Shown: one piece after another, positions 52,350 to 64,000 of the stretch
Layout of the letters: every line of letters begins with the position of its first letter
How positions within the stretch are numbered: position 1 is the stretch's first letter
From: Heterobilharzia americana
Lineage: Eukaryota > Platyhelminthes > Trematoda > Strigeidida > Schistosomatidae
Assembly: GCA_944470555.2 (NCBI GenBank)
Contig: OX104130.1
Coordinates: 71,057,160 to 71,121,159 of the forward strand
Direction of reading: 5' to 3'
Length of the DNA: 64,000 nucleotides
Position numbers and translations under genes: made by a program
Notes under the pieces: model-generated
Databases searched by the model: none
Told to the model about the DNA's origin: nothing
What the model saw: only the letters and a program-made list of their open reading frames with translations

Positions 52350-55300
52350 AGATATGCATATTTAAGCAGATCGTAGTAAGAATGCACAGTTTACCCGTTA
52401 GATAATGAATGTAAGATACAGAAAATGCGCTTTTATCAGTTTACCGACAAATAGAACTGTGGTGGTATCATCTTTTTTATAAGCAGTTATGTAGAAAGGA
52501 TAAATGTTCCAAAATATAACTGTAAAGCAAAAATTTTAAACATCACCGCAATCACTAAAATCTGCAGACAGAAAGTCTATTAGAATGACAGAACTGTTAA
52601 GATCTTTGTGCAATTATCCATATCAAGATCCATGCAGCATGCCCTAAGGGAAATCATCACTAAATCTGATAATTAAGTCACTTGAATTATCGACAACATC
52701 TTTAGTTAAACTCACTTCGTGTAACCCTCTTCATTACAAATATTTATCAAATCATGGTAACTGAACTCACCTTCATAGTAAATTCTACTAGATAGCCAAA
52801 AAATACAACTATTCTTAAATGTCATAAATCCATCAATAAAATGAAATAAGAAGGCAGTACAAATAAAACTTATGAAGAAATCTGCCAAAGAAACGTATAA
52901 ACAAATGATTAACAGTTAGGCATTATCTTTGCTGTCAATCAGAGTCAATTCAACTAATCTGTTCTAACCCCGCTCCTCTTCATGAGTTCATCACAGAAAA
53001 AAGGAATTTCAGCTTACGAAACGAATAGATAACGCTCCGCATAAAATATAATAGCAGTTTGAATATGATTCATAAACTTGCATACATTGTACAACTTTTT
53101 TGAAAGTTCTAAAATCTTTTTCTGATAAGCTTCTTTATTAGTTGGAGTTTTGAATTTGCATCAAAAGCATAGTGGTATGCTTAAGTATTTGCGTACATAT
53201 GTATTTATGTGAAAATTGAATTCATTTACTTTGTACAGTTCGACTAACAGGTATACATAAATTGAGTGATGAAATATATCTTGTTTCATCACTGTGAGAT
53301 GAGGCTATCTGAATAAGATCAGTTTCTTTGGTGAACTGATTTAGGGTATTAATAAAAATTTTGAAAATAACATATTCTGGAATACAAGTGAATAGATTTT
53401 AAAGACTAATGTATAGATGCTTCAAGCAAAGAGATTTCTCAAAAAACGGTAAATTTTGATAGCAACCTAATCAACAGTGAGCCAAAGGTTGAGAAAAATG
53501 AGAACTCACTAAAACAGCTATTCCATAGGATCCGCAACCCCTTAAAGAATGTGTGATTGGGTCTTTTAGGTTTTGGGATGTGTTATCTCACAAAGAAAAG
53601 AAGTCACTAGACTGGAAGTAACTGATGATTAATACGGCCATTAAGTAAGGATTTATCTTATACACCAAAATCACTGATTACTAGGATAAGAGGCTTCCGT
53701 CAAACTAAGAGATCTGCCGCTCTATATGACGTCATCAGTTTGAAAAAGTCGTTCCAAAAAATCTCACAAGTAGAGTATTCTACTATTTATTACTGCCAGA
53801 AATAATGCAACCAAGAAACAACTGAGCATATGTTCTACTATAATTTCCACTTATCAAAGAGGATCATGCTACAAAATATTTTACAAAGCCTATTACGTTG
53901 ACGACTTGTTGATTATTTTCTGAATGCGAGTTCAAAGTGTCTTGATATAAACGCTATACCAACAAAGATACGCAGCTGTTTATCTTTATTGCTAAGTTAA
54001 CAACTCTGGCGGGTAAGATTCTGTAAGCTACGTGAAACAGAAAGTATGACACTAGAGACCGTTCGGTAACAGATAAGAATAGTTGATTCATGTACGCAAA
54101 ACGTCAATGACACCTGTTACCTGTAGAACAGCGTCACTAAGTAAGGCTGGTTTACACAACTCAGACATGTAATACATTTCACTAGTACGTGAAGCAGTTT
54201 GATAGTTACACTGATTAGTCACTGAAGAGTAACCAACTACATGTTATCTACTCTTAAGTGATGATCCAATTCTACTATGAATGTTTAATGTGGCCGTCGG
54301 GCTAGTTGACTGAAAATCGCGGTGCACTTTGGTAGATGCTAGTTAAATTGAGACAATCAGTAGGAAGACCTGGACTTAAGTTTCATGCTTTTTGACACCT
54401 GGCAGCAAAGCTTATCTGCAACCTCTATGAGATTGATGTCGTGACTCAGATTTGAACTTGCTTCATCTAGTGATGCAGTCAAAAACATTACTATTTAGCT
54501 TTTCGGGCTGTAACCGAATGGATTAAGTATATCGGTTGGTCTTAATAATAATAATAATAACAATAATCACTGTTCCGAACAACTTTGGTACAATTTGAAA
54601 TTCTCAGCAAGATATATTGCAACGAAAAATATATACATATGCATATATACTCTGCAACATTTCGAATATGGTTATTATAAGAATTTGATTAATATAAAGT
54701 ATATTAATAAAGAGAAAGTTTTACATTGTTAGTTAAATTATTGGGATAAAATTAATAACTTCTACAAGGTTGATATGTGAGCTCTGTTCTAACACTTATT
54801 TCCACGTAATATACGTGCTAGGTAAGGTACAGTCGAATTTTTGTACTCAGCCGTACGATAGTAAAGTCTCGTGTAACTCCTTCCTGTTCTCCTTGAGAGA
54901 TACGAGAAAAGAGGTATGAGCGAAATGGATGTTCGTTGTCAGTCAAAATTACTGCAGCTAGTTGCTTTCTAGAATTTAAATGTCTGTGAACTACAGTTTT
55001 AATCAGTTAGACCAGAGGCATAGCGCTCACTGCTGACCGCTTTCAAAGCCCTTAGAGCAGCATAACATAGTTGACCAAGAACGAACAACGGGAAACAGTA
55101 GAGAAAAATAGGTAAAATGTAGGAGTTAATAAACTGTAAAAGTAGAGGCTGAGTTATACCGCAGAGACTCAGTTTCTTTATGTAATACCTTAAACGGAAG
55201 ATTTTTTAGCAAGTCAACAAGATATGAAACGACCAACAAGGATCAGAAATAAAACTCAGTACAAGATAGTCAACACTCGATTTGCTTCCTACAGAAATAC

Positions 55301-55769
55301 CATCAGTGCAACAGCCTTCATGGGACTTAAATAGCTCACACAAGTCTTCTTTACTCCTGCGGCCAGAATTAACAACCTGACATTCAGAAGGGTTGAGCTT
55401 TCAAGAGAGACCATTTGTCAGTTACAAAAAAGAATCCATTTAATTCAGTCCCTGGAGGATAACCAACTTCACACTGTCTATTCATGAGTGATACTTGAGT
55501 TCTATTGATCCTTTTTCAGAGTACTTACTCACTAACTAAACTAAGCGACTGACCACTGACCAATCTCACAGCTAACCTCTAAAGAGCCACAACACTTAGT
55601 GGACTTAGATAATATTTCGTTAATCTTCATAATTTTTAATTCTATTTCATTTGGGTAGTGAATATAAATTAAGCAACAATATATTGTGTTATGAGTAGAT
55701 TTTGTCATAAAGACTATTATTCTGTAGTCAAGATCGCTTTCTTCTATTTACCTCACAAAGATTCAAGAT
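52350..55769. other. Upstream intron or flank, nothing recognised
   Basis: Only the TAA microsatellite at 54,546 stands out. A minus-strand stretch near 53,050-53,140 is open and lysine-rich but has no NTPDase motif. Confidence 0.55.
54546..54568. repeat. Microsatellite (TAA)n
   Basis: About seven TAA or TAA-like units. No LINE 3' end is recognisable beside it, so it is treated as a simple repeat. Confidence 0.85.
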
Positions 55770-55920
55770 CTGAGCTACGTCGCTCAGCTGCCAAATACCC
55801 AAGTCAGAAAACTAGAGGTCATTGGTTCCATTTCAGCAACTAGTCAGGTTTTCGTTTCACCAACCAGTACCAATAATATCAGTCTACCAAACCACGACTA
55901 TCTCACATGGTGTCGTTAAC
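55770..55920 (+). repeat. Decayed tRNA-like repeat
   Basis: GAGCTACGTCGCTCAGCTGC, a B box-like TTGGTTCCATTTC, the TTTTCGTTTCACCAACCAGT block and CTACCAAACCACGACTATCT match the plus-strand half of the family at 41,861-41,990. Strongly diverged. Confidence 0.5.
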
Positions 55921-56825
55921 AATAATTTATTTACCAGAGTAATACACAAACCAATAAGACCAAATTGAGTAGGAAGATTTTTCTTCCAACTGAATCCTCT
56001 TGGTGGCTGTACACTAATGTGATATAGCGTAACAAAGAGATGAGAGGTATTTTGAATCCTCAATTTTTCAGAATTGAAAATAAAAAGCTAAGTACTTCAG
56101 AAACACAGTTTTTATTATGCTAAACAATCTCATAAGCTACTGTGTAGAGAAATGGGGAACTTTGTCAGAATTTGGCTATCATCATATAAAAACAAAACAA
56201 AATAATGAAATTGAAGTTCAACTTATGTAATTTTTATTTCTACCTATCTTAGATTAATTAATTAAAATGTTGTCTGATGATGACCAAAATAATTGAAACG
56301 ATTTCATGGCATTCTGCAGGCAGAAACTTATTTTACTCAATAAATGTGAACAGCTTGCAGATGATTTATTACTCCCGCTTTGATTGCATTTCATCTTTTC
56401 TCATAATTGCATAACAAGTACTGTTATCTAATGATGTGCTAAAAATAGCAAGTAGGCTGCCATCTCTCCGTTTAACTGTTCTTCAACTCAGCACTAAAAA
56501 TATTAGAATGCTAAGCAAACAGTCAAAAAGTAGTTTTTACTCCACCAACCTTTTTTAACTGAAAAAAAACATGAGCTATTATAAACCATCAAGGCCAGCA
56601 CATAGAATACGTTAGTCACTTATGCTGAAGGTATAACTAAACCGCCTGTTTGTCAAGTAGAAATATTCCTCCCAGTAATATATGAATAATTACTGTGATT
56701 ATACACTTTATTATTTTTATAAAGGCTTCTGAGTACTCTCCCACTCAAGTGTGCATGAAATGGTACTGTAACTTCTTCGAGCATATAATACACATTGGAA
56801 CTAATTCAAGTTGGTATTTATCATA

Positions 56826-57180
56826 GACTGACATCATTTGGAAAAGCATTTGAAGCCTGAGAGCACTGGACAGTTATTTCACTCTGGTATAGGACTCGTC
56901 AGAAGCGCGCATCCACGACCAAGCCAAGGATCGGACCCAGGACCTGCAGGTTTCACAGCGAACGCGTTTACTATTCAGTCACTGGGTCTCATTCTTGGGG
57001 TCCACATTTTCCTGATTCTGTCAGTTGGAGAGATAAAGCGACTTTCATTCCATACCATCGTTGAGTATTTGTTCTCACGTCCAACTTAGCCTGTCCCATC
57101 AGTTACGATTTCTCATTGGAACTTCCCAGCTTTTCAATGGTCCTTAACTGGTGTCATTCCATGATGAATACCAATTTGAA
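56826..57180. repeat. Hammerhead SINE copy, foldback-like
   Basis: The left end (56,826-56,925) holds a minus-strand hammerhead-like part: core CTGACGA at 56,902-56,896, GAAA at 56,880-56,877, and a cleavage triplet TGTC before CAGTGC. Stem I is GCGCTT/CAGTGC with one mismatch; stem II is poor. The right end (57,110-57,175) carries the tail in inverse orientation (CTTAACTGGTGTCATTCCAT). Between them is a tRNA-like stretch ending CACTGGGTC near 56,985. Confidence 0.55.
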
Positions 57181-59879
57181 ACCAGTACACCTCCGCAAAC
57201 CTCCAAATGGTTTCATCATCTCTCTAATCTTCAAAAAGGCTATTTTTAGAAAGAATTCATCAGTAGATTAACATGGTTTAATGTACAAATCCATCACAAA
57301 TCACTCCTATGCGTCAAATAGTAAATGATCTTCAATGCACTTAGAACAAAGATGAAGAGAAGAGTGCAAGTTACTCGTTTACTTGGAAAGTTGGCTTAGT
57401 ATTGCCAAGTACCATTCTGAATACCAACATACTACATGAATGTACTGTCAAAAGTTTCTGGAAATAATCATTTTATGACCAATAAATGTAGTCAATCAGA
57501 CGGATTACCTGCTTGATTTAAGTTTCGCGGTTCTTGTCAGTCATTAGAAAAGTACACTTACAGCCCATGAAGAAATAATGTCGTTTCTCATTACTTTGCC
57601 GTGAAATCAAAATATTTTAACTCGAAGCTACTTAGATCACAGCTGTTGCAAGACTAGATAATGTACAGGAATGACGGAAAAGTTTAAGAATTCAGTATTG
57701 AAAAACTCCCTTTTTAATGTCTTGGAGAAACATAAAATTTCTTCAAGGTTCTAGGAGGATCATGTGTAAAATATACCTTTAAAGAATTCCTGCAGACAAA
57801 TTTTTCACAGATTACACAAAACTACACTACACTATACTGTCAAATACTTAGCATACCGGCCATATTGCAAACCTAATCGACAAACTTTGATCCACTGCCA
57901 CAAAATAACAGCTATACTGGTTACCATTCAGTGAACCATTCATCCACATTTATTTCACTACACAGCTGTCAAAAGAAACGGAGTAAGTGTGTCGTTCTAC
58001 TGTTCAAAGTAGGAAGAATAGAAGGCCTAGGCCCGACACAATCAGTTGTAGTATTTTTAAACTTTTAAAAACATTTTACATGAGAATGATCGCCTAATAC
58101 CAGTATATGCTTCAGCTTTAGAACTCTGTTTAAATCCCTTACCTAGTTGCGTAAACACTATAGGTCTAAAATAGCTCATTTCTGAAGATAAGAAATTACT
58201 ACATGTTTCGTCGTGTGAAATCGGTTGTTTCGTTTTTGTGAATTATGGGACTGTGTAAGAATGCAAGTTTGGGATATATAGGCATGACTTAGGGAAAAAT
58301 CAAAAAGAATTGAACACCAGTCTTTTTCGTCTATTGTACGGAGGCTACGGATCATAATCGAGTGGCTAATCCATGAGGAATCGGGTGTACAATATACAGG
58401 GATTATATGCGAAATAGATCACGTGTACAATCGATCACTTTATTAGAACTTTGCCACTCTGTCATCACAACCAGTATATGCAGAGAGAGACATTTGGAGC
58501 GAAATGAGAAACAAGAATAAACTATATGTATATATATGTGTTCTCAAAATTCTACTTATTTCGATGGTAAGCAGTTAATGAACACAAAATATTATCGATG
58601 GTCACCTGAAAAGGCATAATTTCACCGTCATTTTAAAAAGTTTATTAACCCGGACAAATTACTGTTGCGAGATACCTTACAGGTATATTAGTCAAAGAAA
58701 CCAGGTCAGTCTTACAGTGGTAGTAACGAAACTATCCAGAGCCAATGTCATTCGTAGGTTTTAATGATTTATTTAAATGGTAGAGAACTATTCATTTAGT
58801 CATTGAGTTCAGTTTTGTAACTAATATCGGAACAAGGATGGATAAAGGCTATCACTGAAGCTTCGTCCCACCTGTGACTCGTTGGCTGGATGTACTTGTC
58901 TCCCACTGAATGATGTTCTATTGAGACTCGGACCTATCACTCCTTACCTTAAACGCTGTGATGTTGTTGATTAGGTTATCAAACAGAAGCCATCAGTAAC
59001 ATCAAAGTATCCATAAAGGAGTCCATATAGAGATACTGATCAATCAATTTGGTTCAAACAGCGACAACTAACTACAAGTTATAACATCATTATCCAAATA
59101 GCCTGGTATTATTTCTATAGGTAGGGTAGATATCATCATTAATGCCCTAAATTTTTGTGAAAACGAATAGAAACGGATAGAAAAATTTGTAACTGTTATT
59201 ATCTTCCTAAATACAGTGTTTATTTCATTGTTAGTCATAAATCATATTCTACTCCATTATTTACATGTTATGTAAAAACCGGAGGATCGGATGAATTGTA
59301 AGATAGTCTATGTCATATAAAAATGAAGAGTGACTAGTAAATTTAATTCTCGGAAAAAAAGTTAAAAAGAGTAAACTAATGTACATTTATCATTAGGATA
59401 ATTGATATTGGTGGGCAGTAGTAGAAAGGGATAATGTACCCAATAGTGTATGTACTGTCTATTAAGTGACATTATGCAATAATAAACGTAATTCAGTGAA
59501 TCATTAGAGGGAAAGATGGTAAAGGATTGTGAATACCGATTAATATAATATATTTCCCCTAGATTTGCTGTCAGATTTACACTTTCTAATCTGCAGTGAT
59601 AAGCAGAAATAATTGACGTTTAAATAAACAAAACAAATACAAATAAATTAATGACTATGAATGTCTACTTGATTTAGCTTCATATTTACCTGTACCTGTG
59701 AAATGATTCAGGTTTGTACGCCTGTTAATTTGGCCTGTTCAATTATTGCAGCACGTATTTTACTTGACTTATTTCTTTTACAGTGTGTACCGTTTGGTCA
59801 ACCTCTTCGGGTTAAGTAGTACGCTCCGATTGACAACCAAAACGGAGTATCTTTTATCGAATTATGATGAATTAAAGTG
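57180..59879. other. Upstream intron or flank, nothing recognised
   Basis: AT-rich DNA without supported coding or repeat content, except a weak match near 58,880-58,990 to the 12,060 repeat. Confidence 0.55.
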
Positions 59880-60055
59880 CGAAGGTTATGCGATTAAAAG
59901 TGAAATGAAAACCTAGATCATAGCGGGATTTGAACCAGTAGCTCTATCAGTTAAGCTACGAGACCCAGCAGCTGATCCAGGTTTGTATTTCATCTTCAGT
60001 CATTCCCTAATAAGAAAAACACCAATCTTTGAAACCACGGTTGTCTCAAATCGTT
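59880..60055 (-). repeat. Decayed copy of the tRNA-like repeat, anticodon arm deleted
   Basis: GTGAAATGAAAACCTAGATC, then GGGATTTGAACCAGTAGCTC and GTTAAGCTACGAGACC on the plus strand, are the reverse complement of a tRNA-like head in which the anticodon arm is missing. The flanks carry the family blocks (TTCATCTTCAGTCATTCCC, AACCACGGTTGTCTC). Confidence 0.6.
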
Positions 60056-60059
60056 TCAT

Positions 60060-63000
60060 TATTAAAGAGTATAACTTATTTTGGTTAGGAAGTAATAATT
60101 AACCCAATTGTGTGAAAGCTGTCTCTATGTCACTGGAAGAACTGACGAAATAATCACCTATTCTCAGTCATTGTTATGCTTTACTCTTCAGTGTAGACGA
60201 AATATATGCTATGATGACTGCAATTAAGAAGTGGATAAGGTGAAAATAGTATTGCAGAAAAATCGTTAGACAGCAAAATTCATAAATAAATGCATTTTTA
60301 AACCTGAACAGATTATAAGGAGGAATACATTGCTAAAAAAACCCTTACATCTTAGACTGTTTCAAAGGGGATATTGCTTCTGATATCTTAGCAAACCGAT
60401 TGAACAGATCGGTCGAAAGGACATTCACTGCAGCGAAACATTTCGACAGTTTCTCAACCAGGGATAGATTATTAATAGTGGTAACTTAAATGTGCATTTA
60501 TGAGTTCAACTGCTGTGAAGGCAGTTACTTAGACTATATTCAAAGGGCTGTATCCATCAGCGGTCGTTAACCTGTATCAGCTTGATTAAGCGGAAGAATG
60601 ACAAAGTGCATTAACAGTAAAGGCCTTTTTCATTTAATAGATAGTGCACATAAAATCAAGTTAGATCACGCATTTTCTGTGACATACCGAGACCCTAGCA
60701 ATCTCTCCGGAAGATTACGACTGCGGTTCTTATCTACATCCGAAACCATAGGAATCAACAAAAGAAAACCTGGTCTATGTGTTCAAAAGAAATATTTGCA
60801 TCCACTTTGTCTTCTTTGGCCCACAATGGGGTCAACAGGTTCCTAATGAACTTTTTTTGCCATGAATTTCACATTTTTACCTCTTTCCTCGACATTATTT
60901 CCCTCATTTCATTGATGAACATTCATTTTTACTTGTTATACTCTTGTTTATTCATACTGTTACTTGCAGCCATTTCCAATAGCTTAACACTTGACCTTAA
61001 CACTTGACATTTTTGATTTCGCAATTGTGTTCACATGATTTTTCACCCTACTTGAATATAACTCATCCCTACATAATGATTATTTGACCCTTAGTCAGCA
61101 AAAACACATTCATATTGACGAAAGATGTATATATATGGATTATTATCTCCAGATTTTGCCTCCTTATATCGTGATTGTTCTGTTCGTATTGATCTCATTG
61201 CACAACTAATAGTAGAGTGATTACTATTCCATCTGATGTGAGTTTACATCCATTTGATTTGTTTTCCATTTACTCACAACACGGACTGTCTGAATATTGA
61301 AATAATTTTACATTACGCCTTACACTAGCCATTGTATTTCACCTATTCTCATGAATTTATAAATATAGAGACTGAATAAGTTATTGAAAACAATTTTTCG
61401 CTAAAATTATTCTTGTTCAGACTCTTCACGCTGTTCCATATTACGGTTAAGATGAGTAAGTGCAAAGCAATGGACATATACCCTGAGGTGATAGATGATG
61501 GATTGATGCGCATCGAAAACTTAATACTTGTTTTTATTTTTAAGTTATAAATACACTGGATTGTAGCTCTGTCCAATGCGTCTTAATCAATACACTTGAT
61601 AATCTCTTCCGACCTACTCTGAGAAACAATGCATAAAACTAAGTAAATCTTACTGACTGATTTATACACGGAATGCAGAAAGGGAAAAAGTCAGTGTCAG
61701 TATAAAAGCACCCTAGTAGTGATCAGTTTGAATAAAGTACAGATGAGATCAAAGTAAATTCAAACTTAGAATCAGACGAAAGAATGGGTTTTTCAGCACT
61801 TGCAGATAAATTCTTGTAATGAGTACGGATAGGCATAGAAATTTACTCTGCAGCTTACTTCTGACCAGCTTATGATTACATCAGAGAGTAGTAAGCCAAT
61901 TTTTGTTCTGAAAGTTAACTGTAGATGAATAATGTGATACATCTGCAATTTTTTGATCTGATATTGTGTTTCTAGCTTGTCCCAATCGAAATTATGGTTG
62001 TACTCGTCTGTATGCACTGATATCAGTGATGATACGTCATGTCGTTTCACCGCTATTTGTTGCTCATAGATTTTTTAGGCTATTCAACGAGTGGATTGAC
62101 CAACATAATGATGTTGACAACTCTTACAAATAATTTTGTAGACTCTATTCACCTTGTCTTCATCCACTTTAGCCTTCATGAAATATTCTGCAACGATTTG
62201 GTTTCTTAGTGTGCGAAGCTGATACCCAACGAAGGTGGTAACTATTCGATAGTTTCTGGGATATCATTGGTACATAGTAAACCTAAGAGACAACCAAACA
62301 ATTATCAAATACCCTACAGTGTTTACTGTAATACTGAAAACTAGTTCCTACTAATGTCATAAAATTCAGTGAATCAGTTAAAAAAACATTGAAAGTAATT
62401 CCAGTTTATTAGCAATACAATATAGATTCCAATTCATTATTTCTAGTTTGTCAGTCAGTTACAGTCAAATAGTTTCAGTTGAATGGCCTTATAAACTATC
62501 CTCCGTGCATATATTAGCAAAAATGAAATTTTCACCTCTGACCTCAATCAAGTTTTTGAGAAATGACAAGATTTGCGTCCGTATTTTTCACAGAAAAATG
62601 TCGATCAACTGTCTGAATAGATAACATTGTATTTGCGAAAAACTAGTAGGTTAGAATATTTAATTGACGTCTATGGCACAGAAGTCACATGAACAGATAA
62701 AATAGTCCGCTGAGGGAGATAAGTATACAGATATCACCGTCAGCAGTTTAGAAGATTCTTATCTAGTTATTAGTTGATGATTTCATTATTTTGGTCACCA
62801 GTTCACAGATTTTATGCTTAGGTCCAATCAGAAAAAACAACAGAATACTGCAACTATATCACTGTCATTTAGGTTGACAATATCTTTAATCAACTTTGGT
62901 TGTGATACGATATGAAGTGTTATACTTAGATAGGAGTCAGTATGGTTCATACAAATCGGTAGAATTGGAAAATTAAAGTTGGATGATTGTATGATAGTAA

Positions 63001-64000
63001 CAACGTACAATACTAACTGGATAATCCTTTTTCTTGATTATTTTCTCGTTAGGAATATTCCGTTTCAAGAAGAATAACAGAGTAAAATAGAAAAATTTAT
63101 TGGAACACAATAATGTTGAAAATGTGTAACTTTTCGTGATCTCTTTTAGAAACACCAAAAATGAAAATAGATGTAGAAAAGTCGACCATTATTGTGTACA
63201 CTGAGTGAATTCGTCTACTAGTATCACTCTTAAATGAAAGAGATTTTTAATGGGAATCGAAATTTTTCCTGTTCATTGCATGTCTTACTCATATTAATTT
63301 ACAGTTTTAATTATTTTCGTGAGTAAACAGATGATGTTTTTCAAAAGACATACTCGCTTTTGTTATCATCTTTTTTGAATATATCTTGGTTATTACAGCA
63401 ACAACAACAACAAAAGTTAAATTAGTATTTAACAGTTAGTTCTTTCTGTGCTGAATTTATTCAACAACAAACTCATTGCTTAATTATCCCCTAACTTAAG
63501 TCTTAGAGACGGAGTAACTTAGTGGACATAGCGCTGGTGTTTGAAGTAGTGAATGCTAGATTTGAATTTCATTAATACTAATAGCACTGATGTGGATACA
63601 TCTAAATGATACATCTGGGGTAGGAAAGGCACAGACTATGGATTTCACACTCAGCGAATGCTAAATAATAAACGATGAGTAAAGTTAAGTTCAACATAGA
63701 GAAATTCATTCAAGGAGTTATTGAATGCAAGTGAATTCAAAAAACAAGAATTTAAAAGTATTGTCTTTATTCTATGCATAAGTTCATCATTGTTGCTATT
63801 AAACATTGCTACCTTACTGAAATATGATCTAAAATTACGAAACTTTAGTTGTTTTATTGTATCACTTAAAGACTTTTGACTAATCTTCTAGGTTATGCCA
63901 AGAAACTTGAAATCTACAAAATCCTTTTTGACTAGTACTACTTTGTATTTAGCAAAAATTAAAACTTATCAGGAAATTCATCTTCCTTGACGTCTTTCTA
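60060..64000. other. Upstream intron or flank, nothing recognised
   Basis: An 82-codon plus frame (60,598-60,846) lacks any recognisable domain. A short CAA run lies near 63,398. A tRNA-like stretch near 63,508-63,570 (TAACTTAGTGG, then GATTTGAATTTC) is too degraded to call. Confidence 0.5.

Noticed and set aside
53040..53145. Open lysine-rich minus-strand stretch considered as an NTPDase exon
   Set aside because: It has no apyrase motif and no convincing acceptor, and it does not supply the residues expected before the region 3 exon.
60598..60846. 82-codon plus-strand ORF
   Set aside because: Protein-like in places but without a recognisable family; it may be transposon-derived, and nothing in the sequence supports a gene.
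50342..64000. Exons for apyrase regions 1 and 2 in the upstream part of the window
   Set aside because: A minus-strand scan for GATAGM-type and DAGS-type codons found no match; the closest (CNMAGM near 57,860) lacks the surrounding residues and runs into a stop.

Overview
The window is AT-rich, intron-rich animal DNA. It most likely comes from a schistosome (Trematoda). This rests on three things: a CD39-type ecto-NTPDase gene with a carboxy-terminal membrane anchor, RTE-clade and second-family LINEs plus Penelope-like elements of the kind known from schistosomes, and tRNA-derived repeats carrying hammerhead-ribozyme motifs of the schistosome Sm-alpha type. No species can be named from the sequence alone.

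The only host gene I can support is the 3' part of an ecto-ATP diphosphohydrolase (ENTPD/CD39 family) on the minus strand, between 50,341 and 8,505. Seven exons were found by reading reverse-strand splice sites. They join in frame without a stop, give about 383 residues, and cover apyrase conserved regions 3, 4 and 5, eight extracellular cysteines and the C-terminal transmembrane helix. Exons carrying apyrase regions 1 and 2 were not found and should lie beyond 64,000. The introns are 1.4 to 16.5 kb and hold nearly all the other recognisable content.

Layout. 1-8,500, downstream of the gene: a LINE 3'-UTR remnant (about 66-155), an inverted repeat pair (about 1,490-1,740 and 7,240-7,490), a foldback SINE with a hammerhead motif (2,722-2,935), a decayed Penelope-like element with GIY-YIG domain (3,396-5,150), and a tRNA-like palindromic repeat (6,561-6,875). 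8,505-12,978: last two exons, with a heavily decayed second-family LINE between them. 12,979-29,476: a 16.5 kb intron packed with transposons. It holds an intact RTE-type LINE (13,613-16,828) inserted into an older LINE, a Penelope fragment, further LINE pieces and two decayed RTE copies. 29,477-40,461: two exons, a third decayed RTE copy with its own target-site duplication (33,764-37,107) and an RT fossil. 40,462-50,341: three exons, a 585 bp inverted pair of tRNA-like repeats, and Penelope and LINE fragments. 50,342-64,000: upstream intron or flank with only short repeats.

The most notable points are the intact 1,044-codon LINE whose insertion site can be checked against an empty paralogous site in the same window; three dead RTE copies whose shared lesions and mosaic similarity imply copying at the DNA level (gene conversion or segmental duplication); a hammerhead motif with complete core and matched stems; and nested palindromes made of tRNA-like units. 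I did not find a convincing new functional system.
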